DNA of 64,000 nt from Maea johnstoni (Eukaryota > Annelida > Polychaeta > Spionida > Magelonidae), in assembly GCA_963942565.1 (NCBI GenBank), contig OZ012698.1, forward strand, positions 29,953,727 to 30,017,726. Reading direction: 5' to 3'. Positions within the stretch are counted from its first letter, which is position 1. Each line of letters begins with the position of its first letter. Positions 52,835 through 64,000 of the stretch are shown here, piece after piece. A model generated the notes under the pieces. That model was not told where the DNA came from, did no database searches, and worked only from the letters and a program-made list of their open reading frames with translations. The translations under genes and the position numbers were made by a program.

Positions 52835-53531
52835 CCATGAGGTGGTTCTATAAAATATACATAGACATTAAGTTCCATCACAATTCATTTTGATAAAGAT
52901 AACTTTCAAATTGTATCTATTTAAAGCCGGGTAGCTTATATACTGGCTGTATGGAAAACATTTTTTGGAACTATAGAAAATTCCGAATTTTCGTAAGCTC
53001 AAATATGCATGTTACCCATGCACCACCGTAGTATGCTGAATTGTTTGGGTTTGTTCAAATGCTCTCTCTCTCTTAGCGCACAACCTTTGATTGTGTTTTT
53101 TTCCCAAGGGATGTGTCCGTACGATCTTAGCGCCGATGCAGGCATTGTCCATTGTGTCCATGCCGCCTAAACCTTTTCGGTGCATGCCCAGGTTCCCTTT
53201 GATTACCCGGGTAAGCTACGCTACTACAGTGTGCGTGCTTCTACCACCGGACAACCAACAAAGTCCGTGCAGTGCAACCCCATTGTGGAAGCAGAAGTTT
53301 AATATCGGTTGTACTATATATCGCCGGGTGGTCAAACCACACCCGGCCGTGCTTGAGGATAAGAAATCAGCATCAAAAGCACCTTTTTGTTTAATTTTTT
53401 GAAATTAGTTTACGTTAAGAACCATCTAGATACACTCGTCCACCAAACTGCCAACTCAGAATTAGGCAAACAGGCGCGGCAACGGAGATCATGCGTTGCA
53501 AAGGATTGGGCCTCCTCTCTTATAATATAGA

Positions 53532-54019
53532 TGACAGTACATGCATCAAATAGACATCGGCAGTAACAACATCAGGTGCATAAGTATTAAGTAAGGTTCA
53601 ATATTGTTGAGCTAACACAAAATATGTGTTTGGAGCAGGAACTATGATTTGGGGAAATCTATCATTCCAAGCATGCAATTAAACAAAAGGACCTCCACAC
53701 AGAACATTTGATTTAGGTAGTTAAATGTATATATACATAAAATATTTTCTTTTGAATCATAAGTTATGAGTTTGAAAGTAATAGCACATGATACTTAGAA
53801 CCATCGGTAACCTTAGTTGTAAAAATTGAGTTGTTCATGACTCAACTAAATAGAATCTTTGAGATTCAAGGCTCAATTTTTTTTTATAATTTCAGGGCTC
53901 AATTTTTTTTTATTCGCAGATTTTAAGTGCTCAATTCTTTTTCACCACTACAGGGAAGTGCGAAAAAAGACACGAAATAAACTCTCTATTAAAGATAATA
54001 TTGTATATTTCAGGTAAGT
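53532..54019. other. Gene-free stretch with GGCTCAATTTTTTT motifs
   Basis: GCTCAATTTTTTTT occurs three times at 53870-53945 and again three times at 55545-55625, either side of a 1.6-kb segment holding a tandem repeat and a LINE tail. Confidence 0.6.
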
Positions 54020-54550
54020 AGTGTGTCCAAGTGCGTATGACATTGGCGCACGGGCCGTCCACCGGTGGCGCACTGCCACTGCGGTCGGGGGTGTGGGGGC
54101 CACACAAGGCCCCATAGGCCATAGGTTTCTAGATGCTCTAAGATGCATTCTCAGCCTCATCTGAGAGCCAAATGAGTGATTCGAGATGAAAAATACCTCT
54201 GTTTTGAGAAATCAATTTACCTTTGTTCCCCCTTTTTGTGTGTGCAAGTCCGTCTGCCGGGGGCCCACTGCAATTGCGGCAGGGGCTCATGGACTCCAGA
54301 AGCCAGAGGGTTCTAGATGCTCTGAGATGAATTATCAGCCTTATCTGAGCCCTAAATGAGTGATTCCAGATGAAAAGTATTCCTGTTTTGAGAAAGCAAA
54401 TTTACCTTTTTTTTGCCCGTTTTTGGTTTGCAAGTCCGTCTGCCTGGGATCCACTGCCATTGGGGCCGGGGTTTGGGGGGTCGCTCAAGGCCACCAGAAG
54501 CCAAAGGGTTCTAGATGATCTGAGATGCATTCTCAGCCTTATCTGAGTAC
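54020..54550. repeat. Three tandem units of about 184-198 bp
   Basis: Units share GTCCGTCTGCC, CCACTGCCATTG, GGTTCTAGATGCTCTGAGAT and CATTCTCAGCCTTATCTGAG. The common TTCTAGATG lies at about 54127, 54311 and 54509. GC-rich interior; no open frame common to all three. Confidence 0.85.
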
Positions 54551-54876
54551 CCCAACATTTCTGTACATCAATGTACTATGACCTCATATAATAGCCTTTT
54601 TGTCTGCATGTTGCTGTACATGTATTACCGAATATTAAAGTTGTAGGTTACTGTTTATGCCAGTAGCTTGTCACATTTTCTGGATACTTAAAACTAGCTT
54701 AAATGATGTAGGTTATAGAGGATACGTGCCGAATGTGTGTTTTTGGGAGACATTCAATTTTTTTTCTAGCACCCTCTCGCATTGCTTTCAGGGGGAAAAG
54801 GTTACCTAAAACAGTAAAACTGGCCATATTAGAAGAGCAATTCCTTTCCAATGGTCTGTCAATGGTTTGTAATAAT

Positions 54877-55470
54877 AAATAATAATAATAATTGGAATTT
54901 ATATAGCGCCTTTTCCATTCATAAAATGTTCAAAAGCGCTGCACATTGTCATAGTTTGAGTCATAGTCAACAACACCTCAATGGGCGAGCCTGATAAGGT
55001 GTGTTTTGAGACACTTCTTGAAGGCCTGACACGATGTAGAATCCTTCAGGTGTTGTGGAAGCGCATTCCATAATCTCGGTGCACTAATGGAGAAAGCGCG
55101 ATCTCCAAATTTGAGTCTAGTCCGAGGCTCATCCAGAAGGCCCTTTGCTTCTGATCATAGATGGCGTCTGGGTTTATAAGGCACGAGCAGCTCCTTGATG
55201 TACTTAAGTGCAAGTCCGTTGAGCGCCTTGTATACCCGCAGTAGGACCTTAAATTGGATGCGGAATTTGATTGGTAGCCAGCGAAGCTTGATGAGAACTG
55301 GTGTGATATGTTCATACTTCCTGGTTCTCGATACTATCCTTGCTGCACTGTTTTGTAGTCGCTGCAGCTTTGCAATCAAATCCTGTTGTATTCCAATTAG
55401 GAGAGCAGTGCAGTAATCCAAGCGAGATGTGTAAATAAGGTATAACATTCTTTCTTGTAGAAGCAAAGTT
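54877..55470 (-). mobile_element. 5'-truncated CR1/L2-like LINE tail
   Basis: Minus-strand reverse-transcriptase C-terminal region: LLIGIQQDLIAKLQRLQNSA, ARIVSRTRKYEHITPVLIKL and RWLPIKFRIQFKVLLRVYKA, then LNGLALKYIKELL. This matches the LQ-x-x-QN-x-AAR, H-I-T-P-V-L, L-x-W-L-P and Y-K-A-L-N-G-L motifs at the end of CR1/L2-type ORF2. The frame then shifts once, and an APRLWN-like segment follows. The 3' end has GCGCTATATAAAT and an ATT-rich tail (54902-54877), typical of L2/CR1 elements. Only the last 0.6 kb is present. Confidence 0.88.
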
Positions 55471-56090
55471 TATTCTTCATGAAAAGTGTTACTACATCCT
55501 TTCCCCAATAGAACTGGCATGTAAACTACCGGAGCCCAATTTTTTTTCATAGAGTCAGCGCTCAATTTTTTCACTGATTTTCAGGGTTCAATCATTTTTT
55601 TCAAATAATTTCAAGGCACAATTATTATTTTTAAATTCTATACACGCCTGGATATATAATGGTCAATGCATAAGCGTGAGCTCCGCTGGATCTGCCCTTG
55701 TTTTACAAAATCGCGGACATGCGGAGGTTTTAAAAAAAGACCCCTTCTTCCGCGAATACGTTACGCGGGTGCGGCCGCCCTCTGTACCTTAGTGCCTCAG
55801 AAAATGCCTCCTGGTGCAATGGGAACCAGTTTTTGTGAAACAAATTGTATTGCAATAGATGGCTACACATATTCTCTTCAATTTGAAAACGTATTTGCCC
55901 TGCCACATTGAAAACTAAAACATCTGCAATTTTTACAATCTTCAACTCAAAAACAAGGGAAGCTAAAGATTGCTTATCACCAAAACCTGGAGACTGGTGA
56001 CTTAAGAAATGAGTTTCAGATTCAGCACAAAATTCTGAGCAAGAATAAATCTTTCAACCTGAACCTTTTGGCCACCTTAGGTTGAGTTAA

Positions 56091-58044
56091 GGATGCCCGC
56101 ACCAGTTTTATTTTTGTCCTCAGAATTTTCTAATTTTTGGATATGTTATACCTTGTGGGATAAAACTAAAGGAAATGTAAAAAGAAATTGGCTGTTTGGC
56201 CGATATTTTTTTGCTAGAGCCAAATTGTGATTTTGAAAAGTGGCCATTATAGAGAAAAGAGACCGCCAAGTCGCACATTTTTTTATTTTTGGCTCATTCT
56301 GGGTTGTTCGCCCACAGAAAAAGAAATTGTGGATCTTCATGAGTGTAAATTTGCATGCAGGTAATGGAGTAGGTCCTCTTTCTGCTTGCGCAAACTGAAT
56401 TTCAATACGAAATGTATATTTTGAGCCTAAGATTGAATTGGAGGGGTTGAGTCAAAAGTTATCATTTTTTTTCGAAAATGGACGCAAATATAGGGCAACT
56501 TATTATACATAATGAATTGTTAAAAAAAAATTGAGTCCGAAGAATTTTTCTATTTTTTGTTTTGTTCTTGCCCAGTAAATTTGCATTCTTTATGTGAAAG
56601 AAATTTAGCAGTGTTTCCAGTTACTTCTTTTGCTAAAGAGCTATGAGTGAAGGGGTACGTTTTTTGCTTTTTTATGAAAAGGAAAAGACAACGAAGCGGC
56701 CTTTGTTTCCCTATTGTTGTGGCAACAATAGAGGGGAAATCCCTTTGTTGGAGTCGTGTTGCGGCCCCCAGAAATTTCTGTGCTCCAGAACGTATTGACT
56801 GTGCTCCGGGACTAAGCGGAATCAGGGTTGTCTAATCTGTGGAATCACTCAGCCCCACCCCGCCAATTTTAGATTATTGTTAATTGTTGAAATATGGTTG
56901 TCTATTGCTCCCGCCCCTCTCAAAAGGATAATACTCAGATTTCCCTATTCTTTAAACGGTTAACCATTGAAGCAGTTAAGATCCTACAATACTATATACC
57001 AGTGACACCTATTTAGTATTGAACATTATAGACAAACAAAAATAATCTATTGTTTTTTACCTGACACTAGCACCAATTTTGAAAAGAAATTGGTACAAAG
57101 GCAGAAAAAAAACTTATATCAAATATATGTTATCCTGACTTTACCCACCTATTCTAAAATGGTATCCTATGAGACATGTTTTGACACTGAATGTTTCGGC
57201 TACAGTGATTTTCATATTCATTGTAATTGATGATTTGAAACATTTTCAAGAAATATGTATGATCATTCATAAATGTATAAGATGGGGTTCCCTTGCTAAA
57301 CAGGGTAACTCTTCTGTACTATTTTTATGAAAATCTGCCCAAAAAAGTCTATTTCACAAACTTTAACCCTCTGTGGTGCGAAAATTAATGCAATGACCTG
57401 TCATATTCTTCATGTCTCCTTGTTAAGAGCACTGTATAGACAGTTCAGACTAAATAAAAGTGAATATTAAACTCGACAATTCTGACATATACAAAGTTTT
57501 GGTTAAACTTTTTTGTTTCATGAATTCCTTGATTTTGTCCCATAATTCCTCTCTAACACCTAAAAATGTTCAACATGGCAGAACAGTATTTTTGGCAGTT
57601 ACAGTACCTCTGAGAGGATAAATTTAACAAAGCATTAGGGAGAATGAGACGTTCATGACATAAATCACATTATTCTTTCAGTAATCTGTGAAAAAACGAA
57701 GCCGATGATCTCATGAATAAAAGTTGTTTTTGAAGATCAGTGTGCAACGTTTCAGCAAAATTAAACTGAGCTTTCTATAAGTGTCGTGAGACCATACTTT
57801 GAATGGCGAACAACTGCATAAAAACGTAATTTTTCTACCCCTTTAACGCACACATCTGGTGGTAGGTCCATGTTTTATTATGGAAAATATCCAGGTGTAG
57901 TTGCTATATCCCTCAACAGTATGTTACGGTGGGATAAATGCCCCATCCATCCTTAATGTTCACGTCACCCATGTCTAACCTCCGTAATATGCGCAACAAT
58001 GGGACGTTTCCCAACAATTGAAAATAAAACTGGTGCGGGCATCC
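56091..58044. mobile_element. PIF/Harbinger-like non-autonomous element
   Basis: 1954 bp bounded by 24-bp inverted termini starting GGATGCCCGCACCAGTTTTA, flanked by TAA on both sides (56088-56090 and 58045-58047). A three-base TWA duplication and termini starting GG fit PIF/Harbinger. The interior is AT-rich; the longest open frame, at 56647, is only 62 codons and has no transposase motif. Confidence 0.8.
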
Positions 58045-58047
58045 TAA

Positions 58048-59365
58048 AAGTTACCTGGATCATAGATTTAAAGGCCTGGAGAATTAACAAATTGTTAGCA
58101 ACCTCGTCTATAATTATGATAATTATGTGCTTCTCAGTAATAGATTAATCACTCCTTATATCCTGGGGGACTGGCATCTTTGGATATATACCTTTCAAAG
58201 TAATATTTAGATATATTTGAGATTGGATTATCATATATAAAAGGTGCAACGATATTGGTCAATGTTTTCTCGTAATATTTCTTTATAATTAAGATATGCC
58301 CATATGCATGTTAACTGCTCGCTAAGTTAACTACTGCCCATGCTCCTGCTACTTGATAGTAGATGGTGGTTTTCCCTGGTTTTTCCAGATTACTCCATCA
58401 TTTAGACCTGCCTAGCCATTATTAAGTCTCTATAAGAAAGAAAAAGTGATGATTAAATTTGTGAATGTCAGACTATGAAATAGTTCAGTACCGAAACTCC
58501 ATCACCCTTTTTACTGATTTCTAATGAAAATAATCTAGATGCTAATGGGTCAAATTTTATACGATGATATGTTAATGAGAGTGTTTCAAACGATTTAGGT
58601 TAGGTTGCACTCATAGAGAGGTGTTTTATAAAAAGAGGTCAATCTCCATAGTGGAAGTACTGTGTGAATACAAAGGGCTTCATATATCATACAATATTTT
58701 GTTTTAGTTTTCTTATTCAAGAAATCAAACAATAAGCCAGAAATAGATGTCTATAGAGAATGTGAAGGGAGTTCCCTAATCCCTCCTTACCACAGGCTGT
58801 GGTACCAGAGATAAAAGATCTTTGTTTGTGTAGATGTCACGTCAGTTAGTAGTGGCCTATATCATAGGCCATTCACAACTTGAATTTCTTAACACATTTT
58901 TTATGAGAAAAATACATTCCTGTTGATTTGCCACACTTTTTACTTAAACTAAAATTTTCGCAGGTTGAGGGTGGCCTGTTTTTCCTAACAAAACAAACAT
59001 TGGTCACAACGGCCCAAATTAGTCTAAAATATGTTGCTTTGACTGTGGTGTGCCATTGGCAAAAAGGGGGCAGCCCAATTTTCCAATTACAGTGAAACCT
59101 CGGAATGTGAACAACCCCTATAGTGAACACTTTTCCTTGGTCCCAATTTTTTCTGATACATTTTAGTTTTATGAAGAGTGAACATCAGTGATTGCAATTA
59201 CAGGGGTGTTCAACTGTCACATTTTCGCGGCACCAGCTTCTTTTTCTTTGACAATATTTCCTCCTATCTAGGATCTGTAGTATAAAGTGCAGCTAAAGAG
59301 TAGTGCTAAAAGCTAAAATTACATTAGACAACATGCAATTAAAATATACAGTTATTGGCTCATTA
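58048..59365. other. Gene-free stretch
   Basis: AT-rich. A CAGTGAAACCTCGGAATGTG terminus-like sequence at 59092 suggests a pogo-type remnant. No coding signal. Confidence 0.5.
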
Positions 59366-59367
59366 TA

Positions 59368-59552
59368 CAGGTGAACTTGGATATGACGGACCACTGTACG
59401 ACGGATCTTTGCATATGACGGACGATATGCTTGGTCCCAGTTCGATGCATATCAAGTATTCGTCATATGTAATATTATGTATACCACAGATTTTGCATAT
59501 GACAGACAAATTTTCCTGGTCCAATTGAGTCCGTCATATCCAAGTTCACCTG
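59368..59552. mobile_element. TA-flanked MITE, CAGGTGAACTTGG termini
   Basis: 185 bp copy of the 37047-37221 element, with TA on both sides and inverted CAGGTGAACTTGGATATGAC. Interior differences include a short insertion (AATATTATGTATACC). Confidence 0.88.
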
Positions 59553-59604
59553 TAGTTGGTTTTTAGATTTGAGGATAGCAGTTCTCTTCAGGTGTATCGC
59601 ATAT

Positions 59605-60415
59605 GGTTCTAGGACAATATCCCCCCGGACAATATCCCCCCGGACAATATCCCCCGGACAATATCCCCCCGGACAATATCCCCCCAGGACAAAATCCCCC
59701 CCGGACAATATCCCCCCGGACAATATCCCCCCAGATAATATCTCTAATAAAACATGTTTTAGTAAAAAAGAAATTTTTAATTCCAGTGTTTTAAATTATC
59801 CCAAAACATGTGTTGGTAAATATATATATATATTTTTTTTAAATTCCAGTGTTTCAAATTATCCTAAATCGTGTGCCAGTAAAAAAAAAATCAAATTCCA
59901 AAAAAAAAATTGCAGTGTTTTAAATTATTCTAATTTTTTTTTCAAAAATTCAAAAAAAAAATTAGTGTTTTAAATTATCCTAAATCAAGTGCCGGTAAAA
60001 AAATTAAATCAAAACAAAAAATTGCAGTGTTTTAAATTATTCTAATTTTTTTTTTTTAAATTCAAAAAAAATTTAATAAAAAAAATAATATTTTTTTTAA
60101 TTCCAGTGTTTTAAATCATCCTTAAACATGTGATAGCAGAATTTTTTTACCGGCACATGATTCAGGATAATATTAAATACTTATTTTTATTTGTATTTTT
60201 GAAAAATTTTTTAGAATAATTTGAAACACTGCAATTTTCTTTCAAATTTAATTTTTTTTTTACCGGCACATGATTTAGGATAATTTTAAATACTAATTTA
60301 TTTTTGAATCTTTGAAAAAAAATTTTAGAATGATTTGAAACACTGCAATTTTTTTTTTTAATTTAATTTTTTTTTTACCGGCACACAATTTAGGATAATT
60401 TAAAACACTGGAATT

Positions 60416-60446
<31 letters not shown>

Positions 60447-60671
60447 CAACACATGTTTTCGGATAATTTAAAACACTGGAATTAATTTTTTTTTTTTTAC
60501 TAAAACATGTTTTACTAGAGATATCATCCGGGGGGATATTGTCCGGGGGGATTTTGTCCGGGGGGATATTGGAACGGGGGATATTGTCCGGGGGGATTTT
60601 GTCCTGGGGGGATATTGTCCGGGGGGATATTGTCCGGGGGATATTGTCCGGGGGGATATTGTCCTGATACC
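59605..60671. mobile_element. Mutator-like foldback element
   Basis: 1067 bp flanked by a perfect 9-bp duplication ATCGCATAT (59596-59604 and 60672-60680). Termini are GGTTCTAGGACAATATCC and, inverted, GGTATCAGGACAATATCC. Each end carries a small array of GGACAATATCCCCCC units (about 8 on the left, 59613-59735; about 9 on the right in reverse, 60528-60668). Further in, both arms share AATTCCAGTGTTTTAAATTA and AAACATG/TACCGGCACATGATT blocks, so most of the element is one long imperfect inverted repeat. A 9-bp duplication with long inverted arms is typical of Mutator-like elements. Non-coding. Confidence 0.88.
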
Positions 60672-60680
60672 ATCGCATAT

Positions 60681-62850
60681 ATAGTCTCTTGACACTTCTT
60701 CCAGTGCAGAGATTCTGTTTCCTCAAGTTGTATGTAGGTTTTTACATCTGGGTGGGTTTGCCTCGAGAATAAGGCCTACTAGTAGTTATCGGGATGCGAC
60801 TATTTCCATTGTGTCAGGCCCAAGTATGGGTAGAAACCTTGCCATATATTTGTTTCTGATGTCTAAGTATGCGTCACATGATGCCAGGAAATGGTTCACA
60901 TCCTCCCTAGAGCCGTCGTCACAGAGTGGGCATAGGTCATTTTGCTTCTTACGATGAAGTACGGCCTGTAGTGGGTAGACATCTATAAGGGGGCCGACTT
61001 TGATATCGGCTCTGGTGACTTTGAAGGGGTTGTCTATACCTTCCGGCGACCTATGCGGTACTCCTAGGCATGGTTCTGAATTAAGGTATCAGAATGTGGA
61101 TTTCGGGATTGCATCCTGTGCGATTTCTGCATTCACTACGGTATGGACAGCCGCTTTGACTTGCGTTTTCCACTCAGTTTTCGAGGGCAGGTTACAGGAG
61201 ATATCGTAAATGGATGGGTCAGGAGATGGTATTTCTGCAGGACCTTCTTAACTCCTATGATCCATGATGCAGAGGATGCTTTTTTCATAGCATACTGGCG
61301 TATGATTACCTCTTTTGTGACTTCAGAGTGCTGAGATAGTGGATTTTTTAGGTAATCCAATGAGATCTCAGGGACTTCCCATGGAATAGCTCAAAGGCTT
61401 TAATGGCAGAGTCTGTTAGTGTGATTGCCTCCAGGCCATATAGGGTTCGTGAGGGGCACATACGTGTCGTAGAGATTAAGTGAGATAGAGACCGGCAAGC
61501 TTTTAGTCCCGTGTAGGTCTGATCCCATCAGTGCATATAGAGTACGTCTCGCCAGCATGATGCACTCTTTGACAGTTGGTGCAGCTTTGATCTCGTTTAA
61601 TACTGAGGTGTACGAGTTGTGTCTTTGCGAGGATGACTTCTCCATTGAGGTCCACAGCTAAACTGTCGGTGAGACAGCTATGATGTAGAGACTCTTTGGA
61701 ATTGAAAGGATGGATTTTGTAGGATGGATATGGAAGTGTTCTGCATTGGCGTAATATTCAATGAGTGTGATGATTCCCTGTAGGTCCGCTGGATTTGAGG
61801 CCAACGCCAGCATGTCATCCGCACGTGTTGGACTAGGGATACATTGACTGCCAATACCGTAACCAAGACCTGATTTCCAGATGAGTTCTAGTAGGTCGCT
61901 GAGATAGGTTATGTAGTTGGCGGGACTAGTTAAATTATCCCTGGCCGTTTCCTTGTTTTATGTGGATGGTGTCTGATGATCGCTTTCCCTCCTAAGTTGT
62001 TCTGAACGTGAGATCTTTGTAGGAGTCAGCCTTGATAGACCATCAGGTGCCATAGACGCCAATTGAATGGAGTTTGTCGAGGAGGCTCGCATGTTGGATG
62101 GTATCAAATGCCTTCTGGATGTCTAAAGATGCACAGAAGAGGATCTTCCCCCTATCCTTCGCTTTAGCAATGCTTTCTGTGAGAAGAAAGGCAGCGTGTA
62201 GGCTGGATTTGCCTGCTGTAAAACCAAATGGGGTGGATGCGCGATGGAGAGGCTATCTTTTGATGATCCTGGATGATTTTGCCGATTACTTTCATGATGA
62301 CTGGTGTACTAGCGATCCCCCTGTAGTTCCCAGGTTCGATCTTAGATTTCCCCTTTTTGTGTACTGGATGAAGAAGTCCTTCTTTTAGATAGATGGGAAC
62401 TTTACCAGTTTCGAGGATGGAATTTAGGTTGGGAGCGAGCTTGAGGTATTGGCCACTAAGTCATAGGTATCTTTCGCTTTGTTGAATTTTAGGGATTGGA
62501 TGGAGTTAATCACTTCCTGTTTGGTAATCTTCATTGGCAGAGAGTTTTCCTCAGCGGTGATATTAAGGAAGTTTTCCTGTGCTTGCTCTTGACGATGGGG
62601 GTGTATCCACCACCTCCACTTGGAGTGGCAAGTTCGGAGAAATGTTGGTCCCATGCAGGTAACAGGTTACCAGAGTTCAGGTTGTTGTGGAGAATCAGCT
62701 CTTTTGTATTAATTGACTTGGAGTCTCGTTGGCTGCGAATTAAGTTGTGAAACAGTTTTGAGTCGTCTGGTTTTGCGTCCATCAGTTCTTGTATGTTGTT
62801 ACGTCTATCTCTTGCTGCATGTTGCCTGACCGCTCGACGGAGTAGTTTCC
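60681..62850 (-). mobile_element. Broken LINE reverse transcriptase, copy 1
   Basis: Minus-strand non-LTR retrotransposon fragments in several frames. From upstream (62.8 kb): ITKQEVINSIQSLKFNKAKD; the RT block with SLDIQKAFDTIQHASLLDKL (around 62090); RADDMLALASNPADLQGI, an ADD catalytic-box relative (around 61800); VKECIMLARRTLYALMGSDL (around 61550); and a C-terminal CPLCDDGSREDVNHFLASC zinc-knuckle-like motif (around 60930). Frames are broken at many points. Copy 1 lacks about 33 bp that copy 2 has near 62430. Clade not assigned. Confidence 0.8.
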
Positions 62851-64000
62851 GAGGTGTACGAGTTCTGTCTTTGCGAGGATGACTTCTCCATTGAGGTCCA
62901 CAGCTAAATTGTCGGTGAGACAGCTATGATGTAGAGACTCTTTGGAATTGAAAGGATGGATTTTGTAGGATGGATATGGAAGTGTTCTGCATTGGCGTAA
63001 TATTCAATGAGTGAGATGATTCCCTGTAGGTCCGATGGATTTGAGGCCAACGCCAGCATGTCATCCGCACGTGTTGGACTAGGGATACATTGACTGCCAA
63101 TACCGTGACCAAGACCTGATTTCCAGATGAGTTCTAGTAGGTCGCTGAGATAGGTTATGTAGTTGGCGGGACTAGTTAAATTATCCCTGGCCGTTTCCTT
63201 GTTTTATGTGGATGGTGTCTGATGATCGCTTTCCCTCCTAAGTTGTTCTGAATGTGAGATCTTTGTAGGAGTCAGCCTTGAATTAGACCAACAGGTGCCA
63301 TAGACGCCAATTGAATGGAGTTTGTCGAGGAGGCTCGCATGTTGGATGGTATCAAATGCCTTCTGGATGTCTAAAGATGCACAGAAGAGGATCTTCCCCC
63401 TATCCTTCGCTTCAGCGATGCTTTCTGTGAGAAGAAAGGCAGCGTGTAGGCTGGATTTGCCTGCTGTAAAACCAAATGGGGTGGATGCGCGATGGAGAGG
63501 CTATCTTTTGATGATCCTGGATGATTTTGTCGATTACTTTCACGATGACTGGTGTACTGGCGATCCCCCTGTAGTTCCAAGGTTCGATCTTAGATTTCCC
63601 CTTTTTGTGTACTGGATGAAGAAGTCCTTCTTTTAGATAGATGGGAACTTTACTAGTTTCGAGGATGGAATTTATCACCGGGGTCAGGAATTCAGCTATC
63701 AGGTTGGGAGCGAGCTTGAGGTGTTTGGCCACCAAGTCGTAGGTATCTTTCGCTTTGTTGAATTTTAGGGATTGGATGGAGTTAATCACTTCCTGTTTGG
63801 TAATCTTGATTGGCAGAGAATTTTCCTCAGCGGTGATATTAAGGACGTTTTCCTGTGCTTGCTCTTGACGATGGGGGGTATATCCACCACCTCCACTTGG
63901 AGTGGCAAGTTCGGAGAAATGTTGGTCCCATGCAGGTAACAGGTTACCAGAGTTCAGATGGTTGTGGAGAATCAGCTCTTTTGTATTAATTGACTTGGAG
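62851..64000 (-). mobile_element. Broken LINE reverse transcriptase, copy 2 (runs off the window)
   Basis: Near-identical repeat of about 61605-62750 at an offset of 1246-1248 bp, starting abruptly at GAGGTGTACGAG (62851). It encodes SINTKELILHNHLNSGNLLP, then INSIQSLKFNKAKDTYDLVA, KHLKLAPNLIAEFLTPVINS, VPIYLKEGLLHPVHKKGK and NYRGIASTPVIVKVIDKIIQ, followed in another frame by the same SLDIQKAFDTIQ block. The order is that of the N-terminal half of a LINE RT. The junction has no LINE 3' tail, so this is a segmental duplication of one insertion and not two independent insertions. Confidence 0.8.

Noticed and set aside
55666-55911. 81-codon plus-strand open frame with a CpG-rich patch
   Set aside because: GC rise is local (about 100 bp), the peptide is unlike any family I know, and there are no splice signals.

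Overview
The window is animal nuclear DNA, probably from a marine invertebrate. It is intron-rich and AT-rich, packed with dinucleotide and trinucleotide microsatellites, and full of small transposon-derived repeats; one 200-base run of N marks an assembly gap. The species cannot be fixed from the sequence. Several tRNA-headed SINE remnants, CR1/L2-like LINE tails and TTAA-flanked MITEs would fit an echinoderm, hemichordate, cephalochordate or lophotrochozoan.

The only host gene I can support is a large filamin-family gene on the minus strand. Its first coding exon is at 46592-46892. Exons 1-8 (46892 down to 30997) join in perfect phase for 1470 nt (490 codons). They encode three calponin-homology (CH) domains followed by a filamin-type immunoglobulin repeat and a Pro/Glu-rich hinge. 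Three N-terminal CH domains are the signature of the jitterbug (jbug) type of filamin-like protein rather than ordinary two-CH filamin. Further minus-strand exons at 22006-21467, 21059-20930, 17836-17696 and 15596-15420 encode one whole filamin repeat and most of a second. Two of the minus-strand exons, 22006 and 12353, look like alternative first exons that would give isoforms without the actin-binding region. A possible further repeat exon lies at 2507-2605, so the gene probably runs out of the left edge of the window.

The most unusual host feature is that several exons (5, 6, 10 and 11) are followed or preceded by short tandem copies of their own splice-site edge (84 to about 170 bp units, two to five copies). 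These leave decayed or nearly intact pseudo-exons in the introns.

Mobile DNA by region: a compound Helitron-like element at 4631-7312; two head-to-tail Helitron-like elements at 48704-53531, one carrying a hAT-like MITE with a perfect 8-bp target duplication; more than twenty TTAA-flanked MITEs of two families between 4 and 46 kb; hAT-like MITEs at 42.5-44.2 kb; TA-flanked pogo/mariner-like MITEs at 37.0, 40.6 and 59.4 kb; a 1.95-kb PIF/Harbinger-like element at 56091-58044; a 1.07-kb Mutator-like foldback element at 59605-60671 with a perfect 9-bp target duplication and GGACAATATCC-repeat termini; a 5'-truncated CR1/L2-like LINE at 54.9-55.5 kb; and a duplicated broken LINE reverse transcriptase from 60.7 kb to the right edge. 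An 83-bp minisatellite array fills 28.5-29.7 kb. The right-hand 16 kb (48-64 kb) holds no host gene that I can see.
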